The notes under the pieces: model-generated | Databases searched by the model: none | What the model was told of the DNA's origin: nothing | Seen by the model: the letters and a program-made list of their open reading frames with translations, nothing else | Assembly (NCBI GenBank): GCA_025454955.1 | Contig: JALONL010000021.1 | Location: forward strand, 23,749 to 87,748 | Length of the DNA: 64,000 nt | Source of the DNA: Bacteroidia bacterium | Lineage (GTDB): Bacteria > Bacteroidota > Bacteroidia > Palsa-965 | Direction of reading: 5' to 3' | Made by a program: the position numbers and the translations under genes | Shown here: positions 7,179 through 15,249 of the stretch, in pieces | How positions within the stretch are numbered: position 1 is the stretch's first letter | Layout of the letters: the number at the start of each line of letters is the position of its first letter

Positions 7179-8969
7179 ATGAACACAAACACAAAACAAA
7201 TGGCACGGCGGTTATTCATCGCCATGTTTTTGCTGGGTACAGCAAATGAGGTTCTTGCGCAGGACTGGACTTTGACCGGCAACAGCCTTTCCGGAACGGG
7301 CACCAACCCCACACAAAGGCTCGGGTCAACAAACGCGTTTGATCTGGTAATGATTACAAACAATACCGAACGGATGCGCATTCTCAGCGGCGGAAATGTG
7401 GGAATTGGCACAAACAATCCCAGCAGCCGTCTGCAGGTTTCCGGTGGTCAGTTTTCGCAGCTCCAGAGCGGATCATTCGGCGCATTCGGAACGGCCAATT
7501 CGTGGATTGGTCTGGGATTGGCCGGGTCGCAGTCGTTCCCGATCAGTTCGGTATATGGTATGGCAATTTCGCGTACAGGATCGCAGGCCTATTTTAATCT
7601 TGTGGACAATACTTCTGCCAGAGACCTTGTAATTGGTTTTGGTGTGGACGACAATGTGATTAATACCAGCCAGCGGCTGCGTATCCAGAGCATTATTACG
7701 CTGGCCAATGCAACCAATGATATTCCTTCCACCAAAGATTTGATGGTGTTTAATCCGCAGGGTCTTGTGGGTGTGAACAACGATCCGGGACAGATTGCGT
7801 TTTTTGTGGACGCCACTCAGGCAGGGGTTCCTCTTTCAACGGCTTTCCGCTCCATGACCATTCTTACCCAGGGCAGTTTTTCGAATCCGGCAGCTGCCAC
7901 ATTTGCTTCCATTGGCCAGGAAGGAAACAGTACGGTTACAGGCTTCGACATTATCGGCCTTCGTGCGCAAAACGGAAATTCGGGTATCAACTGTCAGGTA
8001 AACGCCAACGTGGCCGAAATTACCTGGCAGGACCTTAACTATACAAATCCGGTAAGCGCCACCACCGGCACCGAGGACCGTCTCACGTTTAATTTCCGCA
8101 ACGGCGTGCCCGCCAACAACCCTACCAACAAACGCGAAATGATGACCATTCTGGCCAACGGCCGTGTGGGCATAAACACACCCACTCCGGTAGCAACAGG
8201 AGCAACCAACGTGGCACCCAATGTAATACCGATGATTAATTACTTCCTCGATGTAAACGGCGGTGTACGCGCTGCAGGCTATTTTGCGTTCTCCGACCAG
8301 CGTTTCAAATCAAACATTCAAACCATCGAAAACCCGATGGATCGCATCATGAAAATGCGCGGAGCCACCTATCTCTTCCGCAGCCCCGATATGCCCGAAG
8401 GCACGCCCGGTGTGCAGCAAATTGGCTTTATAGCACAGGAACTTCAGCAGGTAGTACCCGAAGTGGTGGCCGTGGGCGACGACGGCATTTACTCGGTAAA
8501 CTACAACGCACTCACCCCGCTGCTGGTAGAAGGCATAAAAGTGCAGCAGGGCACCATTAATGCCCAGCAGGTAAAAATCGACGAGCAGCAGCAGCAACTC
8601 GCCACCCAGCAGCAGCGCATCGAAAAACTGGAAGCCATGATGGCCAATATGGGCGGCAATGCCACACCCGCCGGTACTTTCCAGGATCAGCTTCCGGTTA
8701 ATCCCTCGTTGGGCAATCTCCAGCAGAACATTCCCAATCCGTTTAACCAGCAAACGGTGATTAACTACACCGTGGCCGAAAACGCCGGTGTGGCCATGCT
8801 TACCATCTACGACCTCAACGGCCGCCAGATCCGTTCGGAGCAGCTTAACCAGCGCGGCGCCGGTCAGTTTACAATTAACGCCAACGAACTTGCCCCCGGC
8901 ATGTACATTTACGCCCTTATTGTAGATGGCAAAGCCGCCGACAGCAAGCGCATGATTGTAACCGAGTAA
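7179..8969 (+). CDS. Secreted fibre-like protein: S74 chaperone domain plus T9SS sorting domain (paralogue 3)
   Basis: A 596-residue third member of the fibre set, more divergent at its N-terminus (signal peptide ending NEVLAQ) but with the same order of parts. The fibre repeats include NVGIGTNNPSSRLQV, a motif typical of tail-fibre-like proteins. The S74 domain is at FAFSDQRFKSNIQ, with S372 and K377 as the candidate dyad. VQQIGFIAQELQQVVPEVV, a glutamine-rich coiled coil, and a T9SS sorting domain follow. The last ~75 codons are nearly the same at the nucleotide level as in paralogues 1 and 2, while the middle is diverged. This suggests duplication followed by gene conversion of the 3' end. 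Confidence 0.88.
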   Translation: MNTNTKQMARRLFIAMFLLGTANEVLAQDWTLTGNSLSGTGTNPTQRLGSTNAFDLVMITNNTERMRILSGGNVGIGTNNPSSRLQVSGGQFSQLQSGSFGAFGTANSWIGLGLAGSQSFPISSVYGMAISRTGSQAYFNLVDNTSARDLVIGFGVDDNVINTSQRLRIQSIITLANATNDIPSTKDLMVFNPQGLVGVNNDPGQIAFFVDATQAGVPLSTAFRSMTILTQGSFSNPAAATFASIGQEGNSTVTGFDIIGLRAQNGNSGINCQVNANVAEITWQDLNYTNPVSATTGTEDRLTFNFRNGVPANNPTNKREMMTILANGRVGINTPTPVATGATNVAPNVIPMINYFLDVNGGVRAAGYFAFSDQRFKSNIQTIENPMDRIMKMRGATYLFRSPDMPEGTPGVQQIGFIAQELQQVVPEVVAVGDDGIYSVNYNALTPLLVEGIKVQQGTINAQQVKIDEQQQQLATQQQRIEKLEAMMANMGGNATPAGTFQDQLPVNPSLGNLQQNIPNPFNQQTVINYTVAENAGVAMLTIYDLNGRQIRSEQLNQRGAGQFTINANELAPGMYIYALIVDGKAADSKRMIVTE

Positions 8970-8991
8970 CAGTTTTTTAACACGCCCCGGA

Positions 8992-9033
8992 GAGCGGCGG
9001 AAGGCATTAAAATGGCCTTTCGCTGCTCTTTTT
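8992..9033 (+). terminator. Rho-independent terminator of fibre paralogue 3
   Basis: A 14-bp stem (GAGCGGCGGAAGGC-type, two G-T wobbles) spans 8992-9005 with 9015-9028, has a 9-base loop and is followed by TTTTT. Confidence 0.85.
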
Positions 9034-9119
9034 CATTTTTCTCAAAAAATTTTCACAACCGGGAGGCAACCGGGGTAACCCCGCCTCGTCTATTACAAGG
9101 CAACACTAATACTACGCAC

Positions 9120-10085
9120 ATGAAAAACGGCTATTCTCTCCTCCTCGCGGCCGGGCTTTTTTGTCTTCCGCTCATACCATTAAAGGCTCAGGATCCTGAG
9201 TTTTCGCAGTTCTACGCCAATTCGCTCTATCTCAATCCGGCGCTGGCAGGCTCAAAAATCTGCCCCAATATCCAAACCAATTACCGCCAGCAATGGCCCG
9301 GCATTGCGGGTACATATTCCACATTTGCGGCTTCCTACGATCAGTATGCCTATAAAGTAAAAGGCGGTATCGGCGTTACCGTGGTGCACGATCAGGCCGG
9401 GCAGGGAACCCTTAATACTACCGGAGTGGGCGTGGTGTATGCGCCGGTAATTCCGCTGGGCAGAAATGCCAGTATTTCGGTGGGCTTTCAGGCCGGCTGG
9501 TGGCAGAAGGCTGTAAACTGGAGCATGCTCAATTTCGGCGATCAGATTGATCCGCGCAACGGATTTATTCTTACTACACAGGAAACACCCGGCCAGGTGC
9601 GCGTAAACAGTTTCGATTTGGGTGCCGGGGCCATGTTTTCGTCGCGCACGTTTTATGCCGGTGTGGCCACGCACCATATTCTCGAACAAAACGAATCGCT
9701 GCTCAATGGCAACAGTCCGCTGCCGCGCAAATACACCGTACATGCCGGAGGTATTATCCGCATCGGCAACAGCAAGCAGGACGACCGCTATATTTCGCCC
9801 AATATCATGTACCGTCAGCAGCAGGATTTCCGCCGGCTCGATCTGGGTATGTATGTAAAAAACAATTCGCTGGTGGGAGGTTTATGGTATCGCGGCCGCG
9901 ATGCATTTATTATGCTCATTGGCCTCGATCTCGAAAACGGAATGCGTGTGGGTTACAGCTACGACGTAACCGTATCGCGCCTCACCAATGCTTCTGCGGG
10001 AGCACACGAAGTATCATTAGGCTGGATGTTTAAGTGCAAAAAGCCAACGAGGAAATACCGCCTGCATGTTTGCCCAAGCTTTTGA
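9120..10085 (+). CDS. PorP/SprF-family outer-membrane protein
   Basis: A 321-residue predicted outer-membrane beta-barrel with a signal peptide ending PLKAQ. It begins with the family hallmark DPEFSQFYANSLYLNPALAG. FGDQIDPRNGFILTTQE follows at residues 139-155 and KYTVHAGGIIRI further on. PorP/SprF proteins act with the T9SS, typically as partners for cell-surface adhesins or anchored cargo. Here the gene directly follows three T9SS-exported fibre genes, so it may serve them; that link is inferred from position. The ATG at 9120 was chosen because it gives the signal peptide. A PorP-type protein without an adjacent PorE/SprE set is usually an accessory paralogue rather than the core component. 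Confidence 0.87.
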   Translation: MKNGYSLLLAAGLFCLPLIPLKAQDPEFSQFYANSLYLNPALAGSKICPNIQTNYRQQWPGIAGTYSTFAASYDQYAYKVKGGIGVTVVHDQAGQGTLNTTGVGVVYAPVIPLGRNASISVGFQAGWWQKAVNWSMLNFGDQIDPRNGFILTTQETPGQVRVNSFDLGAGAMFSSRTFYAGVATHHILEQNESLLNGNSPLPRKYTVHAGGIIRIGNSKQDDRYISPNIMYRQQQDFRRLDLGMYVKNNSLVGGLWYRGRDAFIMLIGLDLENGMRVGYSYDVTVSRLTNASAGAHEVSLGWMFKCKKPTRKYRLHVCPSF

Positions 10086-10136
10086 GCAGGTTAGCGTAGC
10101 CCGCTCCGGGCGGTAGATTAACCCTGGTGTGTTAAG

Positions 10137-10174
10137 AAGGCCGGTGCAAGCAAAGAGGCACCGGTCTTTTTTTT
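10137..10174 (+). terminator. Rho-independent terminator after the PorP/SprF-family gene
   Basis: An 11-bp stem (core CCGGTGC at 10141-10147 with GCACCGG at 10158-10164, extended by AAGG/TCTT with one wobble) is followed by an eight-T run. Confidence 0.88.
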
Positions 10175-10185
10175 GCAGGGCTGAT

Positions 10186-10194
10186 TATCTTTGC
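10186..10194 (+). promoter_or_regulatory. Promoter -7 element of uvrC
   Basis: TATCTTTGC matches the Bacteroidota -7 consensus TAnnTTTGC and ends 3 bases before the uvrC ATG. Transcription would start at or next to the start codon, giving a leaderless or nearly leaderless message. Confidence 0.75.
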
Positions 10195-10197
10195 ATT

Positions 10198-12000
10198 ATG
10201 CCCGCTCCCGATCATCTCCAGCCAATGCTTCAGGTAATGCCCGAAAAACCGGGTGTGTATCAGTATTACGATCAGGCCGGAAAACTGCTTTATGTGGGCA
10301 AAGCCAAGAGCCTCAAAAAACGCGTAAGCTCATACTTTACCAAAGACCAGCACGAAAGCGGGAAAACCTACGTGCTGGTGCGCAAAATCCACGATATAAA
10401 ATACATTGTGGTGGACACCGAGCTGGATGCGTTGCTGCTCGAAAACAACCTCATCAAAAAATATCAGCCACCCTACAACATCAGGCTGAAAGACGATAAA
10501 ACCTATCCGTGGATTTGTATTACCAATGAGCGTTTCCCGCGGGTGTTTCCCACGCGCAAACTCATTCAGGACGGTTCGCAGTATTTTGGGCCGTATGCTT
10601 CGGTGAAGGTGATGCACACGGTGCTGGAATTAGTGCGCAAGGTGTATAAACTCCGCACCTGCCGTTTGGCACTTACCGAGGCCAATATCAATGCCAATAA
10701 ATTCAGGGTGTGTCTCGAATACCATATTGGCAACTGCAAAGGGCCGTGCGAGGGTTTGCAGCAGGAGGCCGAATACAATGGTTACATGCGCGAAATACGC
10801 GATATTATCCGCGGAAATATTTCGGTGGTTACGCGTATGCTGCGCGAGGAAATGAATACGCATGTGGTAAGCATGGCGTTTGAGAAAGCGCAGGAAGTGA
10901 AAGAGAAATTGGAGGCGCTCGAAAAATACCAGGGCAAGTCCACGGTGGTAAATTCTTCGATCAGTAATGTGGATGTGTTTACCATTGCTTCGGAAGAAAA
11001 GGCGGCGTATGTTAATTTCTTCAAGGTAATTGACGGGGCCATTGTGCAGGGGCATACGCTGGAAATGAAGAAACGGCTCGACGAAACCGACTCCGAACTG
11101 CTCGAACTGGCCATTGTGGAACTGCGCGAACGTTTCCAGAGCAACGCCACCGAAATTGTGGTGCCGTTTGAACCCGAACTCAAAATGCCCGGCGTGGAAT
11201 ATACCGTTCCGCAGCGCGGCGATAAAAAGAAACTGCTCGAACTCTCCGAGCGCAATGTGGAGTACTACCGCAAAGACAAAGAGCGTCAGGACAGTTTAGT
11301 TGACCCGGAGCGCCACACCAAACGCATCCTGCAAACCATGATGAAGGATTTGCGACTCACCGAAGAGCCGCGCCACATCGAGTGTTTCGACAATTCAAAC
11401 TTCCACGGCGAATACGCGGTTTCGGCCATGACCGTGTTTAAGGATGCCAAGCCGAGCAAGAAAGATTACCGCCATTTCAACGTAAAAACGGTAGAAGGCC
11501 CCGACGATTTTGCCACCATGGAAGAGGTAATTTTCCGCCGCTACAAACGCGTGCAGGAAGAAAACCTCGAAATGCCGCAGTTGATAGTGATTGACGGCGG
11601 CAAAGGCCAGTTGGGCGCCGCCATGACTTCGCTCGAAAAGCTCGGGCTTCATGGCAAAGTAGCAGTAATAGGCATTGCCAAACGTCTCGAAGAAATTTAT
11701 TATCCCAACGATCCCATTCCGCTGTATCTCGATAAAAAATCGGAAACACTGCGCATCATTCAGCAAATACGCGATGAGGCGCACCGGTTTGGCATTACGC
11801 ATCACCGCAACAAACGCAGCAAGGGCACTATTAAAACTGAGCTGGTGGAGATTAAAGGCATCAGCGAAACCACGGCAGCTAAATTGCTCACAGAGTTTCG
11901 TTCGGTGAAGGTTATTAAGGAGAAGAGTGAGGAGGAACTGGCTGCGGTGGTGGGGCCTGCGAAGGCGAAGTTGGTGGCGGAGTATTTTGCGGGGAAATAA
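10198..12000 (+). CDS. uvrC: Excinuclease ABC subunit C
   Basis: A 600-residue nucleotide-excision-repair nuclease that makes both incisions around bulky DNA damage together with UvrA and UvrB. The N-terminal GIY-YIG domain shows GVYQYYDQAGKLLYVGKAKSLKKRV. A UvrB-binding UVR segment lies near residues 200-240. The RNase H-like 5'-incision domain shows IECFDNSNFHGE, the RRY motif and LIVIDGGKGQLGAA. Helix-hairpin-helix motifs end the protein (KGISETTAAKLL, VVGPAKAKLVAEY). Length is normal. The ATG at 10198 sits 3 bases after a -7 promoter element, which supports it over upstream in-frame codons. The stop codon is inside a palindrome that also fits an operator for the following toxin-antitoxin genes. 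Confidence 0.97.
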   Translation: MPAPDHLQPMLQVMPEKPGVYQYYDQAGKLLYVGKAKSLKKRVSSYFTKDQHESGKTYVLVRKIHDIKYIVVDTELDALLLENNLIKKYQPPYNIRLKDDKTYPWICITNERFPRVFPTRKLIQDGSQYFGPYASVKVMHTVLELVRKVYKLRTCRLALTEANINANKFRVCLEYHIGNCKGPCEGLQQEAEYNGYMREIRDIIRGNISVVTRMLREEMNTHVVSMAFEKAQEVKEKLEALEKYQGKSTVVNSSISNVDVFTIASEEKAAYVNFFKVIDGAIVQGHTLEMKKRLDETDSELLELAIVELRERFQSNATEIVVPFEPELKMPGVEYTVPQRGDKKKLLELSERNVEYYRKDKERQDSLVDPERHTKRILQTMMKDLRLTEEPRHIECFDNSNFHGEYAVSAMTVFKDAKPSKKDYRHFNVKTVEGPDDFATMEEVIFRRYKRVQEENLEMPQLIVIDGGKGQLGAAMTSLEKLGLHGKVAVIGIAKRLEEIYYPNDPIPLYLDKKSETLRIIQQIRDEAHRFGITHHRNKRSKGTIKTELVEIKGISETTAAKLLTEFRSVKVIKEKSEEELAAVVGPAKAKLVAEYFAGK

Positions 12001-12025
12001 ATTACCATTTTGGTAATTTATTTCC
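11993..12025. promoter_or_regulatory. Perfect 14-bp inverted repeat, candidate HigA operator
   Basis: GGAAATAAATTACC at 11993-12006 and its exact reverse complement at 12012-12025 flank the 5-base spacer ATTTT. The left arm contains the uvrC stop codon. The right arm abuts the -7 box of the next promoter. There is no T run after it, so an operator fits better than a terminator. HigA-type antitoxins usually bind such palindromes at their own promoter. Confidence 0.7.
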
Positions 12026-12033
12026 TATCTTTG
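12026..12033 (+). promoter_or_regulatory. Promoter -7 element of higBA
   Basis: TATCTTTG lies immediately after the inverted repeat and about 60 bases before the higB start codon. Confidence 0.65.
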
Positions 12034-12095
12034 TGTCAAGTCCTTATAAATTATCAATTTAACCTAAAAAAGAATGAAAAACACCATGATTAAAG

Positions 12096-12398
12096 ATGGA
12101 AATATTTGAAAGAGAAACAATTGTAAAGTATAGCAAGAAACATGCTATAGTAAAAAAGACCTTGGATTTATGGTATAATGATGTAAAGTCAAAGAAGTGG
12201 AAATCGCCAAATGATATTAAAAGAGATTTTATAACTGCTAGTATTATCAACAAGAACAGAGTGGTGTTTAATATCAAAGGAAACTCATACAGACTGGTTG
12301 CAGAAATCAATTTTGAAAAGCAATGGCTGATAATTAAATTTATTGGTACTCATGCTGAATATGATAAAATTGATGCTGCTACGGTAGATAAATACTAA
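12096..12398 (+). CDS. higB: HigB-type toxin (mRNA interferase family)
   Basis: A 100-residue RelE-fold protein of the HigB family, which cleaves mRNA on the ribosome. Family features seen are the N-terminal ETIVKYSKKH, the central SIINKNRVVFNIKGNSYRLV with basic residues on the core strands, and WLIIKFIGTHAEYDKID near the end. The GTHAEYD segment is typical of this family. The antitoxin gene higA follows after 22 bases. Toxin-first order is the hallmark of hig systems. The candidate operator and -7 element upstream suggest autoregulation. A short out-of-frame ATG frame at 12074-12109 overlaps the start and might tune translation. Confidence 0.9.
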   Translation: MEIFERETIVKYSKKHAIVKKTLDLWYNDVKSKKWKSPNDIKRDFITASIINKNRVVFNIKGNSYRLVAEINFEKQWLIIKFIGTHAEYDKIDAATVDKY

Positions 12399-12420
12399 TT
12401 CACAAATCTTACAAATTCAA

Positions 12421-12768
12421 ATGTATAAGAAATTAAAAACCAAGAAAGATTATCATGAAGCGCAGCAGCGATTCAAAGATGTGTTTCTGGCTAAATCAGG
12501 AACTCCTGAAAGTGACGAGGCGGATGTTCTGGCGCTGTTGATTAAGGACTATGAAGATCGAAACTTCGTAATCGAAACGCCAGATCCGATTGATGCGATT
12601 AAATATCGAATGGAACAACAAGGAATTACGCGTAAAGAATTGGCCAAAATTCTTGGACATGAAAGTCGGGTAAGTGATTTGTTTTCCGGCCGTAGAAAAC
12701 TTACCTTAACAATGGTTAGAAATTTGCATCATCAACTTTTCATTCCATTGGAGGCATTGGTCAGATAA
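12421..12768 (+). CDS. higA: HigA-type antitoxin with XRE helix-turn-helix
   Basis: A 115-residue antitoxin. The N-terminal part (MYKKLKTKKDYHEAQQRFKDVF ... ADVLALLIKDYE) is the region usually seen in HigA proteins ahead of the DNA-binding domain. Residues ~60-110 form a Cro/C1-type helix-turn-helix: IKYRMEQQGITRKELAKILGH with ESRVSDLFSGRRKLTLTM. It should neutralise HigB and repress the operon, most plausibly by binding the palindrome at 11993-12025. A strong terminator lies 13 bases after its stop. The base composition of the pair is visibly more AT-rich than the flanking uvrC and lysS, consistent with horizontal acquisition. Confidence 0.92.
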   Translation: MYKKLKTKKDYHEAQQRFKDVFLAKSGTPESDEADVLALLIKDYEDRNFVIETPDPIDAIKYRMEQQGITRKELAKILGHESRVSDLFSGRRKLTLTMVRNLHHQLFIPLEALVR

Positions 12769-12781
12769 TCTTTTGAAGTTA

Positions 12782-12820
12782 AAAAGCGGCTGATAACTGA
12801 TTTCAGCCGCTTTTCTTTTT
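12782..12820 (+). terminator. Rho-independent terminator of higBA
   Basis: A 12-bp stem, AAAAGCGGCTGA at 12782-12793 with TCAGCCGCTTTT at 12803-12814, is followed by CTTTTT. Confidence 0.88.
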
Positions 12821-12874
12821 GTATTTTACTGTTAGTCTATAATGTAATAAACGATTCAACGGACAATCTTTTTC

Positions 12875-12883
12875 TATCTTTGT
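12875..12883 (+). promoter_or_regulatory. Promoter -7 element of lysS
   Basis: TATCTTTGT, 21 bases before the lysS start codon, matches the Bacteroidota -7 consensus. Confidence 0.65.
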
Positions 12884-12904
12884 CCCCAATAAAAAAAGCA
12901 CCTG

Positions 12905-14422
12905 ATGCACACCGAACTTTCAGAACAGGAAGTACTCCGCCGCCAGAAACTGGCCCGCCTGCGCGAACTGGGCATTAATCCTTATCCCGCCGAAGAATTT
13001 ACCGTGAATGTAACCGCGAAGGATATTCACGAAAACTACGAGCGCGATAAAACCAGCTATAAGAGTGTGCGCATTGCAGGCCGCCTGATGAGTGTGCGCG
13101 ACATGGGCAAGGCTGCTTTTGCCAACCTGCAGGATGCTTCGGGCCGCATTCAGATTTATGTGCGCCGCGATGATATTTGCACCGGCGAAGACAAAACGCT
13201 TTACAACGAGGTGTGGAAAAAACTCACCGACCTTGGCGACATCATCGGCATTGAAGGTTTTGTATTTACCACGCAGGTGGGCGAAATTTCCATTCACGCC
13301 ACCAATTTTGTGCTGCTCAGCAAATCGCTGCGCCCGCTGCCGGTGGTGAAAGTGGATGAGAGCGGACATAGTTTCGACGAGGTGGTGGATCCCGAATTCC
13401 GCTACCGCCAGCGTTACGCCGATCTTATTATTAATCCGAAAGTGAAAGAGACCTTTGTAAAGCGCACCAAAATGATTAATGCGCTGCGTGGTTTCCTTAA
13501 CGATATTGGCCTGCTGGAAGTGGATACGCCGGTGCTTCAGCCCATTCCGGGCGGCGCGGCTGCACGTCCGTTTATCACACACCATAATGCGCTCGATACC
13601 GAATTGTTTTTGCGTATTGCCAACGAGCTTTACCTCAAACGCCTTATCGTGGGCGGCTTTGACGGGGTGTTTGAGTTTTCGCGCAATTTCCGCAACGAAG
13701 GCATGGACCGTACGCACAATCCGGAGTTTACCATTCTGGAATTTTATGTGGCGTACAAAGATTACGAGTGGATGATGCGCACCTGCGAAACGATGCTCGA
13801 AAAAGCAGCCATCAACGCCAACGGCACCACCGAACTTCAGGTAGGCGAAAATACCATCAGCTTTGCCGCACCTTTCCGTCGTGTGACGTTGTTTGATGCC
13901 ATTAAAGAGTACGCCGGAATTGATGTGGCCAACATGGACGAAGAACAACTTCGTGCCGCCTGCCGCGAAATGCACATCCACATCGACAATACAATGGGCC
14001 GCGCCAAACTCATCGACAAAATTTTTGGCGAGAAATGCGAAGGCAATTTCATTCAGCCCACGTTCATTACCGATTATCCGGTGGAGATGAGTCCGCTCAC
14101 CAAAAAGCACCGCAGCAAAGAAGGGCTGGTGGAGCGTTTCGAACTCATGATTAACGGCAAGGAAGTGGCCAACGCATACAGCGAACTCAACGACCCGATT
14201 GACCAGCGCGAACGTTTCGAAGAACAGGTAAGTCTTAAAGACCGCGGCGACGATGAAGCCATGTATATCGATCACGATTTCCTGCGCGCGCTTGAATACG
14301 GAATGCCGCCCACCGCGGGCATTGGCATTGGCATTGATCGTTTAGCCATGCTGCTTACCAACAGTCATTCTATTCAGGACGTACTTTTCTTCCCGCAAAT
14401 GCGACCGGAGAAGTTTGATTAA
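12905..14422 (+). CDS. lysS: Lysyl-tRNA synthetase, class II
   Basis: A 505-residue enzyme that charges tRNA-Lys with lysine. An OB-fold anticodon-binding domain (VRIAGRLMSVRDMGKAAFANLQDASGRIQIYV) covers about residues 55-170. The class II catalytic core follows. Motif 1 lies around FRYRQRYADLIINP through LEVDTPVLQPIPGGAAARPF. Motif 2 is FEFSRNFRNEGMDRTHNPEFT. Motif 3 is AGIGIGIDRLAMLL near the C-terminus. Length matches bacterial LysRS. It is a single-gene transcription unit with its own -7 element and a strong bidirectional terminator at the end. Nothing unusual was seen. Confidence 0.97.
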   Translation: MHTELSEQEVLRRQKLARLRELGINPYPAEEFTVNVTAKDIHENYERDKTSYKSVRIAGRLMSVRDMGKAAFANLQDASGRIQIYVRRDDICTGEDKTLYNEVWKKLTDLGDIIGIEGFVFTTQVGEISIHATNFVLLSKSLRPLPVVKVDESGHSFDEVVDPEFRYRQRYADLIINPKVKETFVKRTKMINALRGFLNDIGLLEVDTPVLQPIPGGAAARPFITHHNALDTELFLRIANELYLKRLIVGGFDGVFEFSRNFRNEGMDRTHNPEFTILEFYVAYKDYEWMMRTCETMLEKAAINANGTTELQVGENTISFAAPFRRVTLFDAIKEYAGIDVANMDEEQLRAACREMHIHIDNTMGRAKLIDKIFGEKCEGNFIQPTFITDYPVEMSPLTKKHRSKEGLVERFELMINGKEVANAYSELNDPIDQRERFEEQVSLKDRGDDEAMYIDHDFLRALEYGMPPTAGIGIGIDRLAMLLTNSHSIQDVLFFPQMRPEKFD

Positions 14423-14456
14423 TCGACGAAGTCGATTTAAAACATATTCTATCATA

Positions 14457-14496
14457 AACAGACACGGGCGCGAAATTTTTCGCGCCCGTGTCTGTT
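14457..14496. terminator. Bidirectional terminator between lysS and the SCO1-like gene
   Basis: A perfect 16-bp stem, AACAGACACGGGCGCG at 14457-14472 with 14481-14496, has an 8-base loop. It lies between two convergent genes. Confidence 0.85.
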
Positions 14497-14554
14497 ATAT
14501 TCCATCACTTCAATACGCTGAACACAAATACCAGCTAAAGCGAGCGAGCACTCC

Positions 14555-15205
14555 TCACTTATTCAAAAGCAGTTCAAGGTCAATCATCAGCCTGTCCACA
14601 TCGGCGGCATCGGTGCCGGTGTATCTTCCGCGAATGTGGCCTTCGCCGTCAATGAGTCCGATCTGGTCGGAGTGCATGAAATCTTCCTGGCTTCCGTTGC
14701 CGTCGCTGTCGGAAAGGAGGTAGCTGGTGCGTGCCATCTGGTAAATTTCGGCTTTGTTGCCGGTTACGAATTTCCATTTTACCGGATCGGCTTTGAAACG
14801 TGCGCCATACGCGGCAAGTACCGGTACCGAATCATTTTCGGGATTTACCGTGTGCGAGAGGAAAAGCACATTGCTGTTGTTTTTGTACGTATTGTACACG
14901 CGCTCCATTTGCCGGTTCATTACCGGGCAAACTCCTTCGCAGGTGGCAAAGAAGAAATTGACCAGCGTAATTTTTCCTTTAAAATCGGCATTGGTCACCG
15001 TTTTGCCGGTTTGATCGGTGAAACTGAATGCGCGTATGGTGTGCCGTCCGCCCGCATCGTTGTTTATGGCCGATTGCTGCACAGGGCGGTAATAGGGAAG
15101 TTCGCGCAACGGCTTTTTTTCGCCACTGCTGAGTTGGGGAATTACGATAATGAGTAAGGCTAATGCGGCAATGCCAATACCAATGTTAATCCAGAGACGG
15201 CTCAT
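14555..15205 (-). CDS. SCO1/SenC-family copper chaperone-like protein
   Basis: A 216-residue membrane-anchored thioredoxin-fold protein. An N-terminal transmembrane helix (about residues 7-24) anchors it on the outer face of the inner membrane. The SCO copper site is complete: C89 and C93 in FATCEGVCP and the distal histidine H178 in EDFMHSDQIGLID. Proteins of this family deliver copper to the CuA centre of cytochrome c oxidase or act as thiol reductases, so this points to aerobic respiration. The -7 element TAATTTTGC ends 3 bases before its ATG. It is transcribed alone, convergent with lysS. Confidence 0.9.
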   Translation of the reverse strand: MSRLWINIGIGIAALALLIIVIPQLSSGEKKPLRELPYYRPVQQSAINNDAGGRHTIRAFSFTDQTGKTVTNADFKGKITLVNFFFATCEGVCPVMNRQMERVYNTYKNNSNVLFLSHTVNPENDSVPVLAAYGARFKADPVKWKFVTGNKAEIYQMARTSYLLSDSDGNGSQEDFMHSDQIGLIDGEGHIRGRYTGTDAADVDRLMIDLELLLNK

Positions 15206-15208
15206 GCC

Positions 15209-15217
15209 GCAAAATTA
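15209..15217 (-). promoter_or_regulatory. Promoter -7 element of the SCO1-like gene
   Basis: On the minus strand this reads TAATTTTGC, 3 bases before the ATG, a leaderless arrangement as for uvrC. Confidence 0.7.
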
Positions 15218-15249
15218 CGCAGCATTGGCACACGCAAACATTATAATTA

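Noticed and set aside
11993..12025. Terminator of uvrC
   Set aside because: The stem is perfect but AT-rich and lacks a T run on the plus strand; its position against the higBA -7 box favours an operator.
12920..14275. Long minus-strand frame opposite lysS
   Set aside because: It is a shadow of the class II synthetase gene, whose motifs are all in the plus frame.
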